Of a stretch of DNA of 6,466 nt, positions 1 through 4,307 are shown one piece after another; position 1 is the first letter of the stretch, and each line of letters starts with the position of its first letter. Under the pieces are notes generated by a model. The model was not told the origin of the DNA and did no database searches. It saw only the letters and a program-made list of their open reading frames with translations. The position numbers and the translations under genes were made by a program. Where the stretch lies: contig DATIFQ010000194.1 in assembly GCA_035455185.1 (NCBI GenBank), positions 1-6,466 on the forward strand. Direction: 5' to 3'. The stretch comes from JAEHDI01 sp035455185 (GTDB taxonomy: Bacteria > Acidobacteriota > Terriglobia > Bryobacterales > Bryobacteraceae).

Positions 1-104
1 GGCCGAGATTCCGGCCCGTTGAAGAAGCGCAGAACCAATCCCCTAGCCCTGATGGACAGACTACTCGTTGTCGCGGTTGCCTGACCGTTCGCTAGGATCG
101 GCCG

Positions 105-719
105 ATGGAAGGGGTGGGGCATCTCCTGTCCGCCGAGCAGGCCGCTCACTTCCCTGGGCATGGTTGGGCTCTCGGGTGGAGCGGACGGCGATCACTGTAC
201 TTCCCGATCCTGTCTGTTTTCGAGGAGGTGTCAACGATTCGCAGAAGACGGGGCGTTTACGATCCGCTGGATCTCTCGGAGTGCGACCGCGCGACAAGGA
301 GCTTCGCCAACACCTTTTGGAAGCTCGTGGTCACCCTCCGTGAATTGGAGGCTCTCGCGCGGGACGTGGGACGCTGGGCGGACGACGACGATCTCGGGCG
401 GACTCGAGCAGTCTTTGAGCACGCGCCACTCTTTGTCGATCTCGCCTTCGTGTATCTCCGTCGGTTAGCCGATCGATTCGCGCAGGCGATAGATCCGGTT
501 CTGTTCCGTGACCGATCCTCGCCTCGCTCGAAATTCCGGGCGCTGAGCGAGTACGCTACGAGCGCTGAAGATAGCGACCTACTCGTGAACAGGGAGCGCC
601 TGTTGGAAGTCCTCTCCAAGAGTTCCTGGCTGGAGCGACTCCAGAGATTGAGGGAGATGCGAAACTCCCAGGAGAGAATTCGCGTCTTTACGGGTTTTTT
701 CGCTCTGAGCCGACGGTGA
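105..719 (+). CDS. Uncharacterised helical protein, possibly truncated at its C-terminus
   Basis: The frame encodes 204 residues that I cannot assign to a named family. An AGGA lies 7 nt before the ATG at 105, which supports this start. A GTG at 228 is an alternative, but the GAGGAG before it is too close to act as a ribosome binding site. The protein is mostly charged and helical with no membrane segment. Residues 65-130 (from FANTFWKLVVTLRELEALARD through LFVDLAFVYLRRLADRFAQ) look like two long amphipathic helices. Near the C-terminus, LREMRNSQER resembles a HEPN-type R-x4-H motif with Arg in place of His; this is inference only and is not enough to call a HEPN RNase. The stop codon lies a few bases before a tRNA 3'-end-like sequence, so the natural C-terminus may have been cut by integration. 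Cargo of a mobile element is one possibility. Confidence 0.5.
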   Translation: MEGVGHLLSAEQAAHFPGHGWALGWSGRRSLYFPILSVFEEVSTIRRRRGVYDPLDLSECDRATRSFANTFWKLVVTLRELEALARDVGRWADDDDLGRTRAVFEHAPLFVDLAFVYLRRLADRFAQAIDPVLFRDRSSPRSKFRALSEYATSAEDSDLLVNRERLLEVLSKSSWLERLQRLREMRNSQERIRVFTGFFALSRR

Positions 720-726
720 AGGAGTT

Positions 727-772
727 CTCAAAACCCAAAGGTCGAAGGTTCAAATCCTTCCCCCCGCAACCA
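727..772 (+). pseudogene. tRNA 3'-half fragment, initiator tRNA-Met-like (att-like copy 1)
   Basis: The stretch reads like a tRNA from the anticodon loop to the encoded CCA. It has a loop-like CTCAAAA, the 3' anticodon-stem strand CCC, a variable region AAAGGTC, and a T-arm with perfect stem GAAGG/CCTTC around the loop TTCAAAT (744-760). It ends GCAACCA at 766-772. The order CTCAxAACCC, AAGGTCG, TTCAAATCC, CCCCGCAACCA is what bacterial initiator tRNA-Met shows. There is one extra C between the T-stem and acceptor strand, and the anticodon would be CAA instead of CAT. No D-arm or matching 5' acceptor strand is visible upstream, so this is not a functional tRNA. tRNA 3' halves of this kind are typical scars of tRNA-targeting integrases. 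The exact tRNA identity is uncertain. Confidence 0.55.
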
Positions 773-779
773 TGAAAAC

Positions 780-810
780 AAAGGAGTTGGGCGAGTTGCC
801 CAATTCCTTT
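780..810 (+). terminator. Strong 13-bp hairpin after the tRNA fragment
   Basis: AAAGGAGTTGGGC (780-792) pairs over its full length with GCCCAATTCCTTT (798-810), with one G-T wobble and a 5-nt loop GAGTT. On the plus strand only a weak T-run follows. On the minus strand the hairpin is followed by TGTTTTC, so it may also stop transcription coming from the minus-strand genes at 1006-1886. It is the same type of hairpin as the one at 2006-2035. Confidence 0.65.
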
Positions 811-1005
811 CCCGTTTGACTTACCGGATTCTTACTGGGTTCCTCCGCTCAAGGGCTCAGCGCTATGGGCTCATCAGGTTCGGCTCGCCGCGAACGGGCA
901 CGCAGATGAGATGATGCCTCTCCCGACCGAGGGACGACGCACGGCGCTCCATCGATCCAGAAATGTTCAAGAGTCGGATGCGCCCGGCACCCAGTCGATC
1001 TAGCC

Positions 1006-1413
1006 TCACCCATACCAAGGCTTCTCATCAGGTTCGACCTGTAAACCGTCCATCAGCTTGTTGAAGCCGCTAAACAGATCGACGACCGCCATCAACTCCA
1101 GCACCCCTTCATCGTCCAGACCCAGCTTCCGCACCGCGGAAGTGTGGACGTCCAGTCAGTAGGCGCAGGCGTTCACCGCGGACACGGCAACCGCAATAAT
1201 CTCCTTCGTCAAGCGGTCCAGCCTACCCTCGTTGACCATCACCGCTTTGACTTTGCTCCAGTTCGCCTCCAGATAGTCGGGATTCGGTGCCATCACCTTG
1301 TATAGATTCGGCACGAAGTCGATCCGGTGCTGAACCTTGATCTCGTCGTAAATGGCCTTCACCTTTCCGACGGCCTCATCCTCCGGGACCATCTTCACTC
1401 TTGTCTTTCTCAT
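1006..1413 (-). CDS. Carboxymuconolactone decarboxylase/AhpD-like protein, putative selenoprotein (in-frame TGA in CxxU)
   Basis: Read through one TGA (1158-1156), the frame gives a complete 135-residue CMD/AhpD-fold protein. It starts at ATG 1413, with AAAGGA about 9 nt upstream, and ends at TGA 1008-1006. Residues 1-85 carry the N-terminal helices and the family signature EIIAVAVSAVNACAY. The TGA is residue 86, followed by LDVH. This gives Glu71, Cys83-x-x-[TGA86]-x-x-x-His90, the layout of the AhpD catalytic Glu and CxxCxxxH site with the second Cys replaced by TGA. The 49 codons after it encode a family-like C-terminus (RKLGLDDEGVLELMAVVDLF, then a tail ending EKPWYG) with G/C-rich codon use, so there is no decay beyond the single TGA. 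Proteins of this fold are thiol peroxidases or reductases acting on peroxides or related substrates. A SECIS-like hairpin lies just downstream. Automated callers would stop at 1156 and report 85 residues. The alternative is a fresh nonsense mutation of TGC/TGT. It lies 68 bp downstream of the DUF6632-like gene, probably in one transcript. Confidence 0.75.
1126..1142 (-). promoter_or_regulatory. SECIS-like hairpin downstream of the in-frame TGA
   Basis: On the minus-strand transcript, CUUCCGC and GCGGAAG form a perfect 7-bp stem closed by the loop GGU. The stem begins 14 nt after the UGA, which places the loop at +21 to +23. Bacterial SECIS elements lie inside the coding region directly after the UGA, with a G-U containing apical loop roughly 16-37 nt away, so position and loop both fit. 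CCA and UGG just outside can extend the stem past a small internal loop. The bulged U seen in the E. coli fdhF element is not evident. In codons the hairpin lies within SAVRKL, so part of the pairing could be chance in GC-rich sequence. Confidence 0.55.
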
Positions 1414-1473
1414 CGCGCCCTATCCTTTCTCCGGGACGACTGCAACGCACGAGATTGCTTGGAACACGCCGGG

Positions 1474-1489
1474 CGGCCTGATCAGGCCG
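1474..1489. repeat. 16-bp perfect palindrome at the gene end
   Basis: CGGCCTGATCAGGCCG is fully self-complementary and spans the stop codon of the DUF6632-like gene. As RNA it would form an 8-bp stem only if the central bases open into a loop. No T-run follows on the minus strand, so a terminator role is doubtful. It lies in the 68-bp gap region before the putative selenoprotein gene. Confidence 0.4.
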
Positions 1490-1886
1490 ATCGCTCAGGC
1501 CGCAGCCACCACAGCACTGCGGCTATCACGAACAGCGGCAGACCTTCGATGACCGTCATGACGAGGCCCTTCTGCATGGGTGTCGCTATGAGCATCACGA
1601 GACCATGAGCGGCGTTCGCCCAGATGGTGAAATCGATGAAGAGAGCGTGCTTTGCAGGGTCGTCTGAAGCACGCCACAGCATGACCGCCCACACGATGTG
1701 GATCGCGGCCATCATGCTTTCGAGGGCGGCATTGTAGGGCTGGAATCTGAGCAGCGGCGCAAGCCGACTTCCGGGCGCGAGGATGGGCGCGTTCAGGAGA
1801 ATGAGTGTGATCCACGGAATGAACGCTGCGAGGTATCCAACGGACAGGACCCGCAGGAAAATACGCAGCCAGGTCATCCTCACCAT
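1482..1886 (-). CDS. Small four-helix membrane protein, DUF6632-like
   Basis: The frame encodes about 134 residues from the ATG at 1886. Four hydrophobic segments are visible at roughly residues 8-32, 56-72, 80-101 and 109-128, so it is an inner-membrane protein. The pattern of a polar loop with ASDDPAKHALFIDFTIW (His80), an AHG motif (His94), then EGLPLFVIAAVLWWL ending in RP resembles the small DUF6632 membrane proteins. No function is known to me. The open frame continues upstream to 2075, but that extension runs through the tRNA-like repeat and its hairpin and is not protein-like, so it is excluded. ATG 1877 (residue 4) is an alternative with GGTGAGG directly before it, and ATG 1913 is a third. 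It is the upstream partner of the putative selenoprotein on the same strand. Confidence 0.6.
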   Translation of the reverse strand: MVRMTWLRIFLRVLSVGYLAAFIPWITLILLNAPILAPGSRLAPLLRFQPYNAALESMMAAIHIVWAVMLWRASDDPAKHALFIDFTIWANAAHGLVMLIATPMQKGLVMTVIEGLPLFVIAAVLWWLRPERSA

Positions 1887-1970
1887 GCCGTTGGTTCTGA
1901 CCGGGATTTCCATTTTGCCCGCCGGATCGGCCGCGTTATACACCCGAAGCGCGGGAGCCGGCCGAAGGAC

Positions 1971-2005
1971 CGTCGGGAAATCCTCCACCCGCAACCATGA
2001 TTCCC
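1971..2005 (+). repeat. Degraded second copy of the tRNA 3'-end sequence (att-like copy 2)
   Basis: The segment holds GGGAAATCCTCC, then ACCCGCAACCATGA, which parallels AAATCCTTC and CCCCGCAACCATGA of the copy ending at 772. The resemblance continues into the next hairpin (AAGGAGTTrGGCGAG in both). The T-loop sequence TTCAAAT is partly lost, so no T-arm forms. Both copies have the same orientation and lie about 1.2 kb apart. It is most likely a decayed tRNA tail left by integration or duplication. Confidence 0.45.
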
Positions 2006-2035
2006 AAGGAGTTAGGCGAGGCCGCCTGACTCCTT
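2006..2035 (+). terminator. Second 13-bp hairpin, followed by a pyrimidine/T-rich tail
   Basis: AAGGAGTTAGGCG (2006-2018) pairs with CGCCTGACTCCTT (2023-2035), with one T-G wobble and a 4-nt loop. TTCTTTC follows, which fits an intrinsic terminator on the plus strand. It stands about 165 bp before the arsR promoter and so would insulate the ars operon from upstream plus-strand transcription. Its sequence is related to the hairpin at 780-810. Confidence 0.6.
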
Positions 2036-2199
2036 TTCTTTCAGGTCGAGCGAAAGTGGAGATTCGCTGGAGCACATTTCCGTCATTTCAAACTTCCACC
2101 AACAGCGGCTTCACAACGCAAGAGCTTCGTATCCGGGCGTGCCATCCGGGCCGAGAAATTCGCCTCCGGGGCGCCTCGCCGGGATGGGCAAGACGCATC

Positions 2200-2229
2200 T
2201 TGACAAGTCGCGGCGGGTGTCTCTAAGAT
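2200..2229 (+). promoter_or_regulatory. Sigma-70-type promoter of the ars operon
   Basis: A consensus -35 TTGACA lies at 2200-2205, and TAAGAT (four of six consensus bases) at 2224-2229, with an 18-bp spacer. Transcription would start near 2236, only about 12 nt before the GTG of arsR, so the leader is very short. The inverted repeat at 2232-2247 covers the expected start site. Confidence 0.6.
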
Positions 2230-2231
2230 AT

Positions 2232-2247
2232 TTCGTGAGATTACGAA
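2232..2247. promoter_or_regulatory. Probable ArsR operator
   Basis: TTCGT and ACGAA form an inverted repeat separated by six bases, inside an AT-rich stretch (ATATTTCGT on the left). It sits between the -10 box and the arsR start codon. ArsR/SmtB repressors bind imperfect AT-rich dyads in this position. Binding here would block RNA polymerase, and As(III) binding would release it. Confidence 0.5.
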
Positions 2248-2694
2248 GTGACGACACCGCTTGCTCTCCTCGTCCAAGTCCACAAAGCCATCGGCCACCC
2301 GGTACGCCTGCGGCTGCTCGCGATGCTCCGCAGCGGACCCCTCTGCGTCTGCCAGATGACCGTTGTCGTGAAGCTTGCGGCGTCCACCGTTTCCGAACAC
2401 CTGTCGGACCTCCGCAAGGCCGGTCTCGTCACCGAGCGCAAGGAAGGCCGGTGGGTCGAGTACCGGCTCTCCGAATCCGCCCTGCGGCAGGGCATCCTCG
2501 ATCCGGTCTGGCCGGCACTGGAGAACGACCGTGAAACGCAGGCGGACGCGGTGCTCCTGAAGGAACTGCGGCGCGTGAGGGTCGATGAGCTCTGCAGCGT
2601 CGAACTCGATCTCGCGCGGATCCCACGCCCGAAGCTCGCGTCCGCGGTGGCGAAGGCGGCGCAGATCCGCGCCACCGAAGAAGCACAGCGATGA
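2248..2694 (+). CDS. arsR: ArsR-family metalloregulator (As(III)-responsive type)
   Basis: The protein has 148 residues and a winged helix-turn-helix at about 10-75. The dimer/DNA helices include AIGHPVRLRLLAMLR (14-28), the recognition region is about STVSEHLSDLRKAGLV (46-61), and the wing is ERKEGRWVEYRL (63-74). Cys33-Val-Cys35 in the segment GPLCVCQ matches the ELCVCDL arsenite site of classical ArsR. The expected role is repression of its own operon, relieved by As(III). The GTG start is chosen because an in-frame TGA lies at 2236-2238 and no other start codon occurs before it. No good Shine-Dalgarno is visible, consistent with the near-leaderless promoter layout. A C-terminal extension (about 95-148) beyond the usual core has no recognised motif. 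The stop overlaps the start of the permease gene (ATGA), so the two are translationally coupled. Confidence 0.93.
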   Translation: MTTPLALLVQVHKAIGHPVRLRLLAMLRSGPLCVCQMTVVVKLAASTVSEHLSDLRKAGLVTERKEGRWVEYRLSESALRQGILDPVWPALENDRETQADAVLLKELRRVRVDELCSVELDLARIPRPKLASAVAKAAQIRATEEAQR

Positions 2695-3749
2695 CAACAC
2701 TCGCCTCCATCGCGACGAACGGGTGGTGGCGCGCGACGCCGAGGCGCGGCTGGGCGCTAACCGCGACCGCCCTAGCCGCCGCCGCTGTGCTCTACACGCA
2801 GCTTCAGCGGCTCGCCGCATTCCTCTCGTACGACCTGGCCGGCCTCGAGCGCGGCAGCCACCTCGGATCTGCGGTCGAGTTCTTCGTGTTCGAGGTGCCG
2901 AAGGTTCTCCTGCTGCTCACCGGCGTCGTCTTCGTCGTTGGGGTGCTGCGAAGCTTCTTCACGCCGGAGCGCGCGCGGCAGCTCCTCGCTGGAAAGCATG
3001 AAGCATCCGGCAACGTGCTCGCTGCGCTCTTCGGCATTGCGACGCCGTTCTGCTCGTGCTCGGCGGTGCCACTCTTCATCGGGTTCGTTACTGCGGGGGT
3101 GCCGCTGGGGGTGACGTTCTCGTTCCTGATCTCCGCGCCGATGGTCAACGAGGTGGCGCTCGTTCTCCTCTTCGGCCTGTTCGGCTGGAAGGTCGCAGCC
3201 CTCTACCTCGGCACGGGACTCTTCATCGCGATCGGGGCCGGCTGGACGATCGGAAGCATGAAGCTCGAACGGCACGTCGAGCCGTGGGTGTGGACGATCC
3301 AAGCCGGCAGCGCAGAAGCCGGCGCGAAGAAGACCTGGGCCGACCGGGTGACGGACGGCCGCGCGGCCGTCCGCGAGATCGTCGGCAAGGTATGGCTCTA
3401 CGTGGTGCTCGGGATCGCGGTCGGGGCCGGCATTCACGGCTACATGCCGACCAACTTCATGGCTTCCTTCATGGGGCGAGAGGCGTGGTGGGCGGTCCCC
3501 GCCGCGGTCCTCCTCGGTGTCCCCATGTACTCGAACGCGGCCGGCATCATCCCGGTCGTCCAGGCGCTCCTCGGCAAGGGCGCGGCGCTCGGAACCGTCC
3601 TCGCGTTCATGATGGCGGTGATCGCGCTGTCGCTGCCCGAGATGATCATCCTCCGGAAAGTGCTTCGCCCGGTCCTGATCGGCACCTTTGTCGGCGTCGT
3701 GGCGGCGGGCATTCTCGTGGTCGGATACCTCTTCAACGCGGTGATGTGA
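2691..3749 (+). CDS. ArsP/DUF318-type permease
   Basis: The 352-residue membrane protein belongs to the ArsP_1 (DUF318, YraQ-like) permeases. Hydrophobic segments occur around residues 22-46, 68-90, 108-135, 138-162, 166-188, 232-250, 265-290, 298-318 and 328-351, with a cytoplasmic-type loop at about 190-228. The family hallmark TPFCSCSAVPLF carries Cys121 and Cys123, followed by SAPMVNEVAL (Asn153, Glu154). Later come a MYSNAAGIIP motif near 279 and SLPEM near 314. Characterised ArsP proteins export trivalent organoarsenicals such as methylarsenite. Many relatives are untested, so the substrate here is inferred from the operon (arsR upstream, thioredoxin-like protein and Acr3 downstream). 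The start overlaps the arsR stop by ATGA, and the stop overlaps the next small ORF by one base. Confidence 0.9.
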   Translation: MTTLASIATNGWWRATPRRGWALTATALAAAAVLYTQLQRLAAFLSYDLAGLERGSHLGSAVEFFVFEVPKVLLLLTGVVFVVGVLRSFFTPERARQLLAGKHEASGNVLAALFGIATPFCSCSAVPLFIGFVTAGVPLGVTFSFLISAPMVNEVALVLLFGLFGWKVAALYLGTGLFIAIGAGWTIGSMKLERHVEPWVWTIQAGSAEAGAKKTWADRVTDGRAAVREIVGKVWLYVVLGIAVGAGIHGYMPTNFMASFMGREAWWAVPAAVLLGVPMYSNAAGIIPVVQALLGKGAALGTVLAFMMAVIALSLPEMIILRKVLRPVLIGTFVGVVAAGILVVGYLFNAVM

Positions 3750-3946
3750 TGCACGCTCGCGACACGGCAACACGGCGGCTCGCGTGGGGGTTCGTGAGCA
3801 GCACGGCCGTCCTGGGCCGCGCGACCGCCAACGCCGAAGACAGGCTCGCAATCGAGCACGACACCTTCCAGATCGAGTCCGCGGATGCCCCCTGCGTCGC
3901 AGCTCCCAGCTGTGGGTCCACCGTTTCGCTCCCTTCCACCACCTGA
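3749..3946 (+). CDS. Small Cys-containing protein, possibly exported
   Basis: A 65-residue frame starts one base inside the permease stop codon (TGATG), the geometry of a translationally coupled operon gene. It ends 12 bp before the thioredoxin-like gene, which argues that the spacer is really coding. Residues 1-30 hold an RR pair (9-10), a modest hydrophobic stretch (LAWGFVSSTAVLG) and an ANA|ED site that could be cleaved by signal peptidase. The mature part would be about 35 residues with two cysteines in PCVAAPSCG, which could bind a metal(loid) or form a disulfide. I do not recognise a family. The signal peptide is weak, so a non-coding spacer open by chance cannot be excluded. Confidence 0.5.
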   Translation: MHARDTATRRLAWGFVSSTAVLGRATANAEDRLAIEHDTFQIESADAPCVAAPSCGSTVSLPSTT

Positions 3947-3958
3947 CAGGAGAACGCA

Positions 3959-4210
3959 ATGTCATCGACACAGATGAGAATCGAAGTGCTCGGCCCCGGA
4001 TGCGGGCGCTGCAAGGAGACCTTCCGTGTGGTGCAGCACGTCATCGAGCAGGGAGGCCTCGACGTGGAGCTCGTCAAAGACGAGTCCATCGAGCGGATGG
4101 TTGCGCTCGGCCTGATGGCGACGCCCGGTTTGGTGATTGACGGCAAGGTCGTCATTTCCGGGCGCATTCCGAAGGCTGACGAAGTCCGGCACCTGCTCGG
4201 TGTCGCATGA
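3959..4210 (+). CDS. Small thioredoxin-fold protein (redox-active disulfide protein 2 type)
   Basis: The 83-residue protein has the compact thioredoxin fold of the small archaeal/bacterial family annotated as redox-active disulfide protein 2. A first strand RIEVLGPG leads into Cys15-Gly-Arg-Cys18, followed by a helix. The cis-proline loop is ATPGLVIDGKVV (Pro56), and a terminal helix (PKADEVRHLLGV) closes the fold. An AGGAG at 3948-3952, six bases before the ATG, fixes the start. These proteins are often encoded beside DUF318/ArsP-type permeases. A role in reducing permease cysteines or the arsenical substrate is inferred from that linkage. Both active-site cysteines are present. It is cytoplasmic, with no signal peptide. 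Confidence 0.88.
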   Translation: MSSTQMRIEVLGPGCGRCKETFRVVQHVIEQGGLDVELVKDESIERMVALGLMATPGLVIDGKVVISGRIPKADEVRHLLGVA

Positions 4211-4244
4211 AGCGAGCTTGGGCCATCAGACCGGGCTGAATCGA

Positions 4245-4307
4245 ATGTCGATTAGCACGATCAAAACGATCGAGGTTCCCGAACGAGCTCACAGTCGCCT
4301 CAGATGA
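4245..4307 (+). other. Short upstream frame: displaced Acr3 N-terminus or coupling leader
   Basis: ATG at 4245 opens a 20-codon frame containing TIEVPERAHSRLR that stops at TGA 4305-4307, overlapping the acr3 ATG as ATGA. Acr3 proteins commonly have an N-terminal extension of this kind (a TxEVP-like segment, then LS-FERYL). One extra base between the CTC at 4299-4301 and the ATG would fuse this frame to acr3. No Shine-Dalgarno precedes the acr3 ATG at 4304, so translation may depend on coupling from this frame. It is either a frameshift relic or a leader peptide. Confidence 0.4.

Noticed and set aside
1..84. Possible C-terminal end of an upstream gene
   Set aside because: All three plus-strand frames are open for some distance and none gives a recognisable protein tail, so no gene was assigned.
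867..953. 28-codon minus-strand frame starting MERRASSLGRERHH
   Set aside because: It has no ribosome site and no recognised similarity. Its size is expected by chance in GC-rich intergenic DNA.
1156..1413. Complete 85-residue protein ending at the TGA 1158-1156
   Set aside because: It would stop two residues after the first catalytic Cys and lack half of the CMD fold, while the next 49 codons are clearly family-like. Read-through is the better model.
1887..2075. N-terminal extension of the DUF6632-like protein to an ATG at 2075
   Set aside because: The extension runs through the tRNA-like repeat and its hairpin and is not protein-like. The hydrophobic protein begins at about 1886.
3056..3748. 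Plus-strand frame overlapping the permease in another register
   Set aside because: It is low-complexity Arg/Gly/His-rich sequence. Only its last 66 codons, from 3749, could be real.
2772..3971. Long antisense open frame (about 400 codons) on the minus strand
   Set aside because: It is rich in Arg, His, Glu and Asp without domains and lies opposite the permease gene. It is a by-product of GC-rich codon use.
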